Source: Ignavibacteria bacterium (GTDB lineage Bacteria; Bacteroidota; Ignavibacteria; UBA10030; F1-140-MAGs086). From it: a DNA stretch of 37,403 nt. Positions within the stretch are counted from its first letter, which is position 1. Every line of letters begins with the position of its first letter. Below, piece after piece: positions 22,521 through 30,771 of the stretch. Where the stretch lies: positions 1-37,403 of the forward strand of contig VGWC01000019.1 in NCBI GenBank assembly GCA_016873775.1. The letters are read 5' to 3'. Both the position numbers and the translations under genes were made by a program. The notes under the pieces were generated by a model, which was given only the letters and a program-made list of their open reading frames with translations, was not told where the DNA came from and did not search any database.

Positions 22521-24818
22521 ATGATACGCAAACAAGACGCTCTCGATTATCACGCGCAAGGGCGGAGGGGAAAAATAGAAGTTATTTCCACCAAACCTTG
22601 CACAACACAACGCGACTTATCCCTTGCATACACTCCCGGAGTCGCTGAACCGTGCAATGAAATTCACGCCAATCCCGATAACGCATATCTCTATACCGCC
22701 AAAGGAAATCTCGTTGCAGTCGTTTCAAACGGAACTGCTGTGCTTGGTCTCGGCGATATTGGCGCGCTCGCGGGAAAACCGGTAATGGAAGGGAAAGGAA
22801 TTCTCTTCAAACGATTTGCGGATATAGATGTGTTCGACATTGAACTCAACTCTCACAATGCAGATGATATTATTCGCGCAGTGCAAATGCTGGAGCCGAC
22901 ATTCGGCGGAATCAATCTTGAAGACATCAAAGCGCCGGAATGTTTTTACATCGAAGAGACATTGAAGAAAACGATGAACATTCCGGTATTTCACGACGAC
23001 CAACACGGAACAGCAATCATCAGCGGCGCGGCGCTTTTGAATGCATTAATCATTGTGAAAAAAAATATCAAAGACATAAAAGTTGTTTTTAGTGGTGCTG
23101 GTGCTGCTGGAATTGCGTGTGCAAAGTTTTATGAAACGCTCGGAGTTCGCCGTCAAAATATGCTGCTTGTTGATACGAAAGGTGTTGTATTTAAAGGCAG
23201 AACAGACGGAATGAATTCGTACAAAGAATATTTTGCCGTTGAAACAAACGCGCGAACGCTTGCCGATGCAATGAAAAATGCAGATGTGTTTTGCGGCGTA
23301 TCGGTAAAAGATATTGTAACGAAGCAAATGATAAAATCAATGGCGGATAATCCGATTGTATTTGCGATGGCGAATCCCGACCCTGAAATTACCTACGATG
23401 ATGCAACTTCGGTTCGTGACGATATTATTATGGCAACGGGACGTTCTGATTTTCCGAATCAAGTTAACAACGTTCTCGGGTTTCCGTTTATCTTTCGCGG
23501 AGCGTTGGATGTTCGCGCAACAACAATCAACGATGAAATGAAAATTGCGGCAGCGAATGCGCTTGCAGAATTAACGAAAGAAGACGTTCCCGATTCTGTG
23601 ATTCGCGCGTACGGCGGAAAGAGAATTGAATTCGGAAGAGAGTACATCATTCCAAAACCGTTTGACCCGCGTGTGTTGATTTGGGAAGCGACAGCAGTTG
23701 CAAAAGCCGCGATGGAAAGCGGTGTTGCGCGTGTTCCGATGCAGGATATTGAAGCATATAAAGACGCATTGGAAGCGCGATTGGGAAAATCGAGGGAAGT
23801 GATGCGGTTTTTTATTCATAAGGCGCAGACGGAACCGAAGCGCATTGTTTTCCCGGAAGGCGAAGAAGAAAAAATACTTCGCGCGGCGCAGGTTGTTCTC
23901 GATGAAAAGATTGCCCTTCCAATTCTTTTGGGCAGCCGTACAATAATCCGGGAAAAGATTGCGGAACTGAATTTGGATTTGGAAGGAATTGCCGTTATCA
24001 ATCCGTCGAAATCGCAGAAGTTGGAAGAGTATAGTTCAACCTTTTATTCCCTTCGAAAAAGGAAAGGATTAACGCATAATGATGCAGTGCGAATGATGAA
24101 AACGCATAATGTGTTCGGAATGATGATGGCGCGCAACGGCGATGCGGACGGTTTAATATCGGGATTAACGCAACACTATCCCGAAACAGTGCGACCGGCA
24201 TTGCAAATTATCGGAAAGAGAAACGATGTCGGAATTATTGCAGGATTGTATATGCTCGTGTTTAAGAATCAAACACTGTTTATTGCCGACGCAACGGTGA
24301 ACATTGAACCGACAGCGGAGGAACTTGCGGATATTGCAATCCTTACGGCGGAAAAAGTACAACAACTGGATATTGAACCGCGTATTGCGATGCTTTCGTT
24401 CAGTAATTTCGGAAGTACAAAACATCCGATTGTAGATAAAATGCGGAAGGCAACAGAGATTGCAAAACAACGTGAACCGCACCTGATAATTGACGGAGAG
24501 ATGCAAGCAGATACTGCGCTTTCGCCGGAAATTATCAACGAAGTATATCCTTTCAGCACGCTGAAAGGAAATGCGAATGTGCTGATATTTCCGGGACTGA
24601 CATCGGCGAACATTGCGTATAAACTGCTTTCGCGACTTGGCGGCGCAACGGCTATCGGTCCGATATTGATGGGAATTCAAAAGCCGGTGTATTTGCTTGC
24701 TCCGGGTTCCGATGTGAATGATATTGTGAACATTACGGCTATGGCAGTGTATGAAGCGCAAAAAGAAACTTCGGAGAATCAACGAGCAAGGATTCCGACA
24801 TCGGTGGCAACGGCATAA
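22521..24818 (+). CDS. maeB: Malic enzyme fused to a phosphate acetyltransferase-like domain
   Basis: Decarboxylates malate to pyruvate with NAD(P). It has 765 residues in the MaeB layout: malic enzyme in about 1-420, Pta-like domain in about 430-750. The first half shows [15 protein letters not shown] with the catalytic-type Tyr, [49 protein letters not shown] and [16 protein letters not shown]. The second half shows [30 protein letters not shown]-like [19 protein letters not shown] and [13 protein letters not shown]. In E. coli MaeB the second domain binds acetyl-CoA as an effector rather than acting as an enzyme; that is likely here too. It follows the CoA-transferase by 45 bases, probably in one transcript. 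Confidence 0.94.
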   Translation: MIRKQDALDYHAQGRRGKIEVISTKPCTTQRDLSLAYTPGVAEPCNEIHANPDNAYLYTAKGNLVAVVSNGTAVLGLGDIGALAGKPVMEGKGILFKRFADIDVFDIELNSHNADDIIRAVQMLEPTFGGINLEDIKAPECFYIEETLKKTMNIPVFHDDQHGTAIISGAALLNALIIVKKNIKDIKVVFSGAGAAGIACAKFYETLGVRRQNMLLVDTKGVVFKGRTDGMNSYKEYFAVETNARTLADAMKNADVFCGVSVKDIVTKQMIKSMADNPIVFAMANPDPEITYDDATSVRDDIIMATGRSDFPNQVNNVLGFPFIFRGALDVRATTINDEMKIAAANALAELTKEDVPDSVIRAYGGKRIEFGREYIIPKPFDPRVLIWEATAVAKAAMESGVARVPMQDIEAYKDALEARLGKSREVMRFFIHKAQTEPKRIVFPEGEEEKILRAAQVVLDEKIALPILLGSRTIIREKIAELNLDLEGIAVINPSKSQKLEEYSSTFYSLRKRKGLTHNDAVRMMKTHNVFGMMMARNGDADGLISGLTQHYPETVRPALQIIGKRNDVGIIAGLYMLVFKNQTLFIADATVNIEPTAEELADIAILTAEKVQQLDIEPRIAMLSFSNFGSTKHPIVDKMRKATEIAKQREPHLIIDGEMQADTALSPEIINEVYPFSTLKGNANVLIFPGLTSANIAYKLLSRLGGATAIGPILMGIQKPVYLLAPGSDVNDIVNITAMAVYEAQKETSENQRARIPTSVATA

Positions 24819-24838
24819 ACACAGATTGGGATATTGAA

Positions 24839-24853
24839 AAACCTTCAAGGTTT
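24839..24853. repeat. AAACCTTCAAGGTTT palindromic element
   Basis: Seven-base arms AAACCTT/AAGGTTT around a single C, 21 bases after the maeB stop. Palindromes of this type are common dispersed elements in related genomes (recollection). No U-tract follows, so it is a weak terminator at best. Confidence 0.45.
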
Positions 24854-24989
24854 GCATAGATTAGGAATTGAAGCGTAAAATTTTGAAGTGGACTTTAAAA
24901 AGAGAAACCTCGAAGTTTTTTGAAGTAAAGAGAATTGTTTTTAATATTCACGGGATGAAATATTGTATGAACAAATTATCGTTTCTTGT

Positions 24990-25475
24990 ATGAATACCAC
25001 ACTTGAAGTACTTGCGCTGATTCTGATTATATCCACAATCGTGAATACGATTTTTGCCGCCGAAGTTCTTTTCAAACAGAAATGGGGAAAAGGCAGTAAA
25101 GGATGGGGAATTCTGGATGATTTTCATCATTTGTTTGATAGAAATACCGTTCGCAATTTTTCGGGCGTTGTAACAAAAATAAAGTACCAATCGCCGCTGA
25201 AAGGAATGAGCAGCGGAATTCTTGTGAACGTAAAAAATGATAATGAAGAACTAAACGTGTGGTTAGGACCCGCGTGGTATCTTGACCATCAGGACGAGAA
25301 GGTTACAGTAAAAGAAAAACTGGAATTCCGCGGCTCAAAAATTATGTTGAACGAACAACCGGTTATGCTCGCTTCGGAAGTTCACAAGGGAAGTGCAACG
25401 TTGTATTTGCACGACGAACACGGATACCCAACGTGGTGCGGATGGAAAAAGCGAAGCGCAAGTTTTAAGTTTTAA
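24990..25475 (+). CDS. Conserved membrane-anchored protein with OB-fold-like domain
   Basis: From the ATG at 24990 it has 161 residues; a TTG at 24963 would add nine. One N-terminal membrane segment (about 4-24, LEVLALILIISTIVNTIFAA) is followed by a soluble beta-rich region. That region has FSGVVTKIKYQSPLKGMSSG, LNVWLGPAWYLDHQDEKV, VKEKLEFRGSKIMLNEQPVM and TLYLHDEHGYPTWCGWKK. The pattern G-V-V near the start, L-G-P-A-W-Y-L, a charged E-F-R-G-S strand and a closing G-x-P-x-W-x-G-W recalls a widespread family of small OB-fold proteins of unknown role, partly related to magnetosome-type proteins. Neither start has a good ribosome-binding site. The function is not known. Confidence 0.65.
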   Translation: MNTTLEVLALILIISTIVNTIFAAEVLFKQKWGKGSKGWGILDDFHHLFDRNTVRNFSGVVTKIKYQSPLKGMSSGILVNVKNDNEELNVWLGPAWYLDHQDEKVTVKEKLEFRGSKIMLNEQPVMLASEVHKGSATLYLHDEHGYPTWCGWKKRSASFKF

Positions 25476-25594
25476 CGGTACTGTATGGCACGATAAATGC
25501 TTATGAAAATACCGTATCGCATTTCAAAAAATCAGTGAATATACATTGCACGTTAAAATAAATTTTTCTCCGCAAACGAGAAGGTGATTTCGAG

Positions 25595-25723
25595 ATGAAA
25601 AACAATTTTTTCAAAGAGTACAAGCGGCATGATTTTTTTAAAAATGCAAGGGAAATTTCAAAACTGAAAACCGAACATCATAATACGATAAAAAATTCTT
25701 ACAATATTTTTTTCAATAAATAA
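25595..25723 (+). CDS. Possible 42-residue protein upstream of the ferredoxin subunit
   Basis: A short frame with a good ribosome-binding site (GAGAAGGTG eight bases before the ATG) ends nine bases before the ferredoxin start. The product is basic and aromatic-rich (MKNNFFKEYKRHDFFKNARE at the N-terminus) with no Cys and no membrane segment. Nothing is recognised. It might be a small peptide or a leader, or it may not be translated. The spacing to the downstream gene favours a real translated frame, but that is weak evidence. Confidence 0.35.
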   Translation: MKNNFFKEYKRHDFFKNAREISKLKTEHHNTIKNSYNIFFNK

Positions 25724-25731
25724 CATCCCTT

Positions 25732-26058
25732 ATGGCTTCAGTTCGTGGAACAGTCAAAATAGATATGGATACGTGCAAAGGATGTGAACTGTGCATCGAA
25801 GCGTGTCCGCAGGAAAGTCTTGCAATGTCCGAGAGCATCAATGCGCTCGGTTATCATTACGCAGTGCTTATTCAGGATAATTGCACTGGTTGCGTAAATT
25901 GCGCGCTCGTTTGTCCCGATGCAATTATCACAGTATATCGCTCAAAGAAAAAAGGTTCTTCCAAAACAATAACGAAAGAACCGATTGCGGTAATAAAAAA
26001 TGTAAAAAGCAATATAAAATTCACTATCGAAGATTTACCGGAAAGGATAGAAGTATGA
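25732..26058 (+). CDS. 2-oxoacid:ferredoxin oxidoreductase, ferredoxin-like delta subunit
   Basis: A 108-residue two-cluster 4Fe-4S protein that takes electrons from the catalytic subunits. The two motifs are CKGCELCIEACPQ (about 15-27) and CTGCVNCALVCPD (about 51-63), each C-x2-C-x2-C-x3-C-P. The C-terminal basic tail (YRSKKKGSSKTITKEP) is typical of the OorD/KorD type. Its TGA overlaps the alpha-subunit ATG (ATGA at 26055-26058). The order delta-alpha-beta-gamma matches OorDABC. The electrons could feed benzoyl-CoA reductase, for which a 2-oxoglutarate:ferredoxin oxidoreductase is the known donor in Thauera. Confidence 0.92.
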   Translation: MASVRGTVKIDMDTCKGCELCIEACPQESLAMSESINALGYHYAVLIQDNCTGCVNCALVCPDAIITVYRSKKKGSSKTITKEPIAVIKNVKSNIKFTIEDLPERIEV

Positions 26059-27167
26059 GCAACGTACGTTTGATGAAAGGAAATGAAGCGATAGCCGAAG
26101 CCGCAATTCGCGCGGGATGCAATGCGTATTTCGGATATCCGATAACACCGCAATCGGAAATCATCGAGTATCTTGCGGAAGTAGGACGTGAGCGCGGAAT
26201 GATTGTTATGCAAGTGGAAAGCGAAGTTGCGGCAATCAATATGGTGTACGGCGCATCAGGAGCCGGTGCGCGGGCAATGACGTCTTCATCAAGTCCCGGA
26301 ATCAGTTTAATGCAGGAAGGAATTTCGTATATGGCATCTGCAGAACTTCCGGCATTAGTTGTCAACATCAATCGCGGAGGTCCGGGATTGGGAACCATTC
26401 AGCCGGCGCAAGGAGATTATTTTCAGGCAACAAAAGGAGGAGGACACGGCGATTATCATTTGATTGTTCTTGCGCCTGCAAGTTGCCAGGAAATGGCGGA
26501 TTTTGTTTTTGATGCGTTTGATTTAGCGGATACATATAGAAACCCCGTTATGATTCTTGCCGACGGCGCATTGGGACAAATGATGGAAAAAGTTGTATTC
26601 AAAGAACATACAAAAACAAATCATTCGTTTGATAAATCGTGGGCAACAACGGGAAAACCGACAACGCGTGAACGCAATATCATCACGTCGTTGTTTATTC
26701 AGCCGGAAAAAATGGAAGCGGTGAATTTACATTTACAAAAAAAATATCAAACCATTTGCAACAACGAAATTCGCTACCAACTTGTAGATACAGATGATGC
26801 GGAAATTGTTCTTGTTGCCTACGGACTTTCTGCGCGTATTTGTCATCGTGCGGCGGAACTTGCGCGGGAAAACGGATTGAACGTTGGATTACTGCGACCA
26901 ATTACATTATATCCGTTCCCGTATCCTATCTTGCATGAACTTCGTCGCAAGGTGAAAGGGATAATGGTAGTAGAATTAAATGCTGGACAAATGCTCGAAG
27001 ATGTGCAACTTGGCGTTGAAGGAATGATTCCCGTCGAGTTTTACGGAAGAATGGGAGGAATTATTCCTTCGCCTGATGAGATATACGAAAAAATTATGGA
27101 GTTCAAGAAAATGAAACTGAATAAGAAATCTCCAGCAGCATTTCAACCAATGCAACAAAGTAATTGA
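26055..27167 (+). CDS. 2-oxoacid:ferredoxin oxidoreductase, alpha subunit (KorA/VorB-like)
   Basis: Catalytic subunit that, with beta, decarboxylates a 2-oxoacid to the acyl-CoA and reduces ferredoxin. The ATG at 26055 gives 370 residues. It shows LMKGNEAIAEAAIRAGC, YFGYPITPQSEIIEYLAEVG, ASGAGARAMTSSSSPGISLM, INRGGPGLGTIQPAQGDYFQ and a C-terminal GIMVVELNAGQMLEDVQL. The INRGGPGLG block resembles the proteins annotated VorB (branched-chain 2-oxoacid type) at least as much as Helicobacter OorA, so the substrate may be 2-oxoglutarate, 2-oxoisovalerate or another 2-oxoacid such as 2-oxoadipate. It is coupled to the ferredoxin gene by a 4-base overlap and followed by the beta subunit 11 bases later. 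Confidence 0.92.
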   Translation: MSNVRLMKGNEAIAEAAIRAGCNAYFGYPITPQSEIIEYLAEVGRERGMIVMQVESEVAAINMVYGASGAGARAMTSSSSPGISLMQEGISYMASAELPALVVNINRGGPGLGTIQPAQGDYFQATKGGGHGDYHLIVLAPASCQEMADFVFDAFDLADTYRNPVMILADGALGQMMEKVVFKEHTKTNHSFDKSWATTGKPTTRERNIITSLFIQPEKMEAVNLHLQKKYQTICNNEIRYQLVDTDDAEIVLVAYGLSARICHRAAELARENGLNVGLLRPITLYPFPYPILHELRRKVKGIMVVELNAGQMLEDVQLGVEGMIPVEFYGRMGGIIPSPDEIYEKIMEFKKMKLNKKSPAAFQPMQQSN

Positions 27168-27178
27168 AAGAAAAAACT

Positions 27179-27973
27179 ATGAACGAAATTCTCGACAAAA
27201 CATATCTCGAGCAAAACGATTTGGAATGTGTATGGGAAAAACCCGATACGCTAACTGATACACGAATGCACTATTGCCCCGGTTGCGGACACGGAGTGGT
27301 ACATAAAGTTCTTATGGAAGTTGTTCAGGAACTCAATATTCAAAGTGAAATTATTGGCGTTGCTCCCGTTGGATGTTCTGTGTTTGCATATAATTATTTG
27401 AACATAGATATGCAGGAAGCCGCACACGGAAGAGCCGCCGCAGTAGCAACTGGAATTAAACGCGTGCTTCCGAATAACTATGTTTTCTCATATCAAGGAG
27501 ATGGTGATTTAGCGGCAATCGGAACTGCGGAAACAATTCACGCTGCAAATCGCGGCGAAAATATTCTCGTTATTTTTATCAACAACGCAATCTACGGAAT
27601 GACCGGGGGACAAATGGCACCAACAACTATTCTCGGAATGAAAACCAGCACGACTCCGTTCGGAAGAGAGGGGGAAACGCAAGGATTTCCGTTTCGTATC
27701 ACGGAACTTATTGCGCAACTTCCGGGTGTGTATTACGTAACACGACAAGCAGTACACACGCCGAATGCAGTTCGACAACTGAAAAAATCGTTTCTTAAAG
27801 CATTTCAGATTCAAAAAGAAAAAAAAGGATATTGTTTGATTGAAGTTGTTTCCAACTGTCCATCCGGTTGGAAAATGACTCCCGTCGTTTCGAATCAATG
27901 GATGGAAGAAAATATGTTTCCTGTATATCCGTTGGGAGATAAAAAGATAGATGGGAAATTGGTGAACGATTGA
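27179..27973 (+). CDS. 2-oxoacid:ferredoxin oxidoreductase, beta subunit (ThDP-binding)
   Basis: Thiamine-diphosphate-binding subunit. The ATG at 27179 gives 264 residues; a TTG at 27164 is possible but would overlap the alpha-subunit stop. Marks are MHYCPGCGHGVVHKVL (C33, C36), VAPVGCSVFAYNYL, the ThDP-Mg motif YQGDGDLAAIGTAETIHAAN ending in FINNAIYGMTGGQMAPTT, and CLIEVVSNCPSGWKMTP near the C-terminus. The CPGCGHG form is common to OorB, VorA and PorB types. There are 72 bases to the gamma subunit. Confidence 0.93.
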   Translation: MNEILDKTYLEQNDLECVWEKPDTLTDTRMHYCPGCGHGVVHKVLMEVVQELNIQSEIIGVAPVGCSVFAYNYLNIDMQEAAHGRAAAVATGIKRVLPNNYVFSYQGDGDLAAIGTAETIHAANRGENILVIFINNAIYGMTGGQMAPTTILGMKTSTTPFGREGETQGFPFRITELIAQLPGVYYVTRQAVHTPNAVRQLKKSFLKAFQIQKEKKGYCLIEVVSNCPSGWKMTPVVSNQWMEENMFPVYPLGDKKIDGKLVND

Positions 27974-28045
27974 AAACTCATTCTCATTTCGCGCAATGAA
28001 TTTGCACATTTAAAGAACTCTAAACACTATTGATTTTCATAACCT

Positions 28046-28594
28046 ATGACTCAAGAAATAATATTCGCCGGGTTCGGCGGACAAGGCGTACTCTCGATGG
28101 GAATGACGCTCGCATACGCAGGAATGCTCGAAGAAAAAGAAGTTTCGTGGATGCCCTCGTACGGTCCCGAAATGCGCGGCGGAACGGCAAACTGTATTGT
28201 CATCATCTCCAACAAACCGGTAAGTTCACCGATTGTGCGAAAATATGATACGGTCGTTGCGCTCAATCAACCATCGGTTACAAAATTTGAACATGCGGTA
28301 AAACCTGGCGGAACAATGCTTTTCGATACCGGAAGTATTATTGCTCCGCCATCGCGCGATGATATTACTATTGTTCCTGTCAATGCAGATGAAATTGCTA
28401 CGCGCTTAAAAAATTTGAAAGTGAAAAATATGGTTTTATTAGGAGCGTATCTTGGTGTATCACCTGTTGTATCAATTGAATCGGTGATTGGCGCGCTTTC
28501 CAACGTATTGCCGGAACGTTATCATAATATGCTTCCGCTCAATCAACAAGCATTGGAAGAAGGAAAATTATTTGTCAACACTTTTGTTTCATAA
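28046..28594 (+). CDS. 2-oxoacid:ferredoxin oxidoreductase, gamma subunit
   Basis: A 182-residue gamma/OorC-type subunit. N-terminal EIIFAGFGGQGVLSMGMTLA (4-23), SYGPEMRGGTANCIVIISN, DTVVALNQPSVTKFEHAVKP and the closing region PERYHNMLPLNQQALEEGK are the family landmarks. With the ferredoxin, alpha and beta genes it completes a four-subunit enzyme, which is the OorDABC layout and not the fused KorA form that I associate with many Bacteroidetes. It is followed after 19 bases by a small unknown gene with a good ribosome-binding site, probably in the same transcript. Confidence 0.92.
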   Translation: MTQEIIFAGFGGQGVLSMGMTLAYAGMLEEKEVSWMPSYGPEMRGGTANCIVIISNKPVSSPIVRKYDTVVALNQPSVTKFEHAVKPGGTMLFDTGSIIAPPSRDDITIVPVNADEIATRLKNLKVKNMVLLGAYLGVSPVVSIESVIGALSNVLPERYHNMLPLNQQALEEGKLFVNTFVS

Positions 28595-28613
28595 CTCAAC
28601 CCGGAGAATTACT

Positions 28614-28880
28614 ATGTCAAGAATTCAAATAGATTGTCATCACACGTGCAAAGGAGTTTGCAATGCATTAGAGCGCGCATTAATGAGGGAAAAAGAAGCC
28701 ATTCTGGAATATGCTGCATTTCGCGATGAATGTACATATCCCGATGTAAAAGCGATGCTGAACGAACTGATTCTTCGTCAGGAAAAAACTTTGGATTTGC
28801 TGGAGAAAACGAAAGCGGAACTCTCTGCAAAATTTGAAGTGCTTGACCAGATTCAAGAAGGATTTGAACACCAAGTATAA
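28614..28880 (+). CDS. Small helical protein with N-terminal His/Cys cluster, unknown
   Basis: An 88-residue protein from the ATG at 28614, after the ribosome-binding site GGAGA. The N-terminus IQIDCHHTCKGVCNALERAL holds C8, H9, H10, C12 and C16. The rest looks like two amphipathic helices: REKEAILEYAAFRDECTYPD and VKAMLNELILRQEKTLDLLE, then TKAELSAKFEVLDQIQEGFE. The E-x2-x-Y-A-x-F-R-D-E pattern is reminiscent of half a ferritin/rubrerythrin-like bundle, but the diiron ligand set is not complete, so that is only a resemblance. It lies 19 bases after the oxidoreductase gamma gene and 15 before the next Cys-rich gene. A redox or metal-handling role alongside the oxidoreductase is inference. Confidence 0.65.
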   Translation: MSRIQIDCHHTCKGVCNALERALMREKEAILEYAAFRDECTYPDVKAMLNELILRQEKTLDLLEKTKAELSAKFEVLDQIQEGFEHQV

Positions 28881-28895
28881 AGAAAGAACCATAGT

Positions 28896-29231
28896 ATGAA
28901 TATCGAACAACAATATTGGGAAGCAGTTCAATCGAAAATATGTATCAAATGCGTGGATAGCGACGGAATGGGAAACTGCCGCCTTACTCCTGTTTTTGAA
29001 TGTGCTTTGAAACAGCATTTTCCTCTTATCGTTACAGCGGTGAACAATGTTCACAGCGAGAATATAGAAGATTACAACGCAGAACTCCGTACTATCGTTT
29101 GCACACAATGCAAGCATCAATCGTCTGAAGGATTGTGCCAACTCCGCAACAGCATAGATTGCGGGTTAGACAGATATTTCCCGCTCGTCATCGAAGCAAT
29201 TGAAGAAGTGAATCGGCGCGCAAGCGTATAA
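28896..29231 (+). CDS. Cys-rich protein with a tandem four-Cys module, unknown
   Basis: A 111-residue cytosolic protein made of two copies of one module. Copy 1 has C16, C19, C28 and C36; copy 2 has C69, C72, C81 and C89. Both keep the exact spacing C-x2-C-x8-C-x7-C with a 53-residue offset. Both are followed by an aromatic-Pro-Leu helix (HFPLIVTAV at 41-49, RYFPLVIEAI at 93-102). The module probably binds one metal or one iron-sulfur cluster each, so two per chain; this is inferred from spacing only. I recognise no named family. It is the last gene of the oxidoreductase transcript, 15 bases after the preceding small gene, and is perhaps an electron carrier or assembly factor. Confidence 0.7.
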   Translation: MNIEQQYWEAVQSKICIKCVDSDGMGNCRLTPVFECALKQHFPLIVTAVNNVHSENIEDYNAELRTIVCTQCKHQSSEGLCQLRNSIDCGLDRYFPLVIEAIEEVNRRASV

Positions 29232-29310
29232 TTCTTTTACATTATTTTTACGTTGGCGAAAAAAATGTTGCTTTCCCAATAAGCCCTTCATTTTTTTCGT
29301 CAATTTTTTT

Positions 29311-29318
29311 TATTTTTG
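29311..29318 (+). promoter_or_regulatory. Possible -7 element upstream of the PLP enzyme gene
   Basis: TATTTTTG fits TAnnTTTG and lies 22 bases before the ATG at 29341, so the leader would be short. A -33 element is not clear in the T-rich upstream sequence. Confidence 0.3.
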
Positions 29319-29340
29319 TAACAAGTAAAAAAACGTTCTT

Positions 29341-30657
29341 ATGAAAAACACAACAAAAAAACCTGCCAAAAAAAATTACTCCAAAGAAACCGAACTCATC
29401 TACGGAAAAACATTATCGAAGAAATGGGATTTTAATCACCACGTCATTCCGCCAATTTCTTCCTCGTCAACGTTTCGATTGGATACAGCAAAACGCGGCG
29501 CGCAGGGATTTTCTGAATTTGCTCATTACACGGAAGACGCAACAATCGCATCACGTTCACCGATTTATATTTACGACCGACTTGGCGAACCGAACAAAGA
29601 AATTCTCGAAGAAAATCTTGCAAGCGCAGAATGTGGTGAAATTGCTGTTACGTTTTCTACAGGAATGGCGGCGATTTCGGCAATTCTCGGCTCTCTCACA
29701 GGAATTGGCGACGAGATTATTTCGCACGAAATGATCTACGGATGCACGTATTCGCTTCTCACCAATTGGTATCCGCGCTACAAAATTTCCACGAAGTTTC
29801 TTGATTTACGAAATCTTGATGCGCTGAATAGTTCTCTTTCAGAAAACACTCGCGTCATTTATTTTGAAACGCCCGTGAATCCTACGCTTGAACTTATTGA
29901 TATTATCGGCGTTGCAGAAATTGTGAACAACGCAAATCTTCATCGCCCGAAAACGAAAAAAATATTTGTGGTCATTGATAATACGTTTGCATCTCCGTTT
30001 TGCCAGCGACCGCTTGAACGCGGCGCAGATTTCGTTGTGGACTCGCTCACGAAAGGCATTTGCGGATTCGGAACCGATATGGGAGGAGTTGTGGTCGGTC
30101 CAAAATGGAGTTACGATATTTTGATGTTGTACAGAAAAGATTTTGGCGGCGCACTTGCAGCAAAAAGCGCGTGGCCTATTTTAGTGTACGGATTACCAAG
30201 TTTAGCAACGCGAATGCGGCAACAAATGGAAACAGCCAAAGAAATTGCAATGTTTTTGGAAAACGACCCGCGCATCGCATTTGTTACGTATCCCGGATTA
30301 CCATCATTTCCGCAGTTCGAACTTGCACAACAACAAATGCGCGACTTCGACGGAAATTTTGCTCCCGGCAGTATGCTCTATTTTTCTTTGAAAGGAAAAT
30401 CACCTTCGCAACGACATGACAAAGGCGAAAAATTTATCAATCATCTTGCAAAAAATGCTTATACCGTTACGCTCGCTGTAAGTCTCGGACAAATCCGCAC
30501 TCTTGTTGAACACCCAAGTTCGATGACACATTCCGCAATTCCACTCAGCGAACAAATCAACAAAGGCGTTGACCCGGGAGGAATTCGACTTTCTATCGGC
30601 TTGGAACATCCTAAAGATATTCTGCGTGATATTTCGGATGCGTTGAAGAAATTGTAA
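29341..30657 (+). CDS. Transsulfuration-family PLP enzyme (Cys/Met metabolism)
   Basis: A pyridoxal-phosphate enzyme of the cystathionine gamma-synthase/methionine gamma-lyase/O-acetylhomoserine sulfhydrylase family, with 438 residues (about 40 more than the 390-400 norm). Seen: the basic N-terminus, PPISSSSTFRLDTA, the SPIYIYDRLGEPNKEILEEN block, TFSTGMAAISAILG (cofactor-phosphate loop), VIYFETPVNPTLELIDI, FVVIDNTFASPFCQRPLERG, the PLP lysine in VDSLTKGICGFGTDMGG, and SLGQIRTLVEHPSSMTHS near the end. The reaction cannot be fixed from the sequence. Its own short promoter-like element precedes it and a hairpin follows it at the convergent junction. Confidence 0.9.
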   Translation: MKNTTKKPAKKNYSKETELIYGKTLSKKWDFNHHVIPPISSSSTFRLDTAKRGAQGFSEFAHYTEDATIASRSPIYIYDRLGEPNKEILEENLASAECGEIAVTFSTGMAAISAILGSLTGIGDEIISHEMIYGCTYSLLTNWYPRYKISTKFLDLRNLDALNSSLSENTRVIYFETPVNPTLELIDIIGVAEIVNNANLHRPKTKKIFVVIDNTFASPFCQRPLERGADFVVDSLTKGICGFGTDMGGVVVGPKWSYDILMLYRKDFGGALAAKSAWPILVYGLPSLATRMRQQMETAKEIAMFLENDPRIAFVTYPGLPSFPQFELAQQQMRDFDGNFAPGSMLYFSLKGKSPSQRHDKGEKFINHLAKNAYTVTLAVSLGQIRTLVEHPSSMTHSAIPLSEQINKGVDPGGIRLSIGLEHPKDILRDISDALKKL

Positions 30658-30698
30658 AAAAAATTCCGAAATATGTCTTTGCAAAAAGGATACAGACA

Positions 30699-30736
30699 GT
30701 CATTTCGATGAGCGCATTCACTTCGTTCGGAATGAC
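30699..30736. terminator. Hairpin between convergent genes, probable bidirectional terminator
   Basis: GTCATTTCGA (30699-30708) pairs with TCGGAATGAC (30727-30736), ten pairs with one G-T. The TCGTTCGGAATGAC wording recalls a dispersed repeat (TCATTCCGAACGAAG type) I associate with Bacteroidota genomes. It lies between the ends of the PLP-enzyme gene and the kinase gene. No strong U-tract is seen on either side. Confidence 0.5.
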
Positions 30737-30771
30737 ATTACTACTTTTGGGTTTTGCATAGTCTTCCGAGA

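Noticed and set aside
24165-24857. 230-codon minus-strand open frame
   Set aside because: Antisense to the Pta-like domain of maeB; rich in Cys/His/Arg as expected of a shadow frame.
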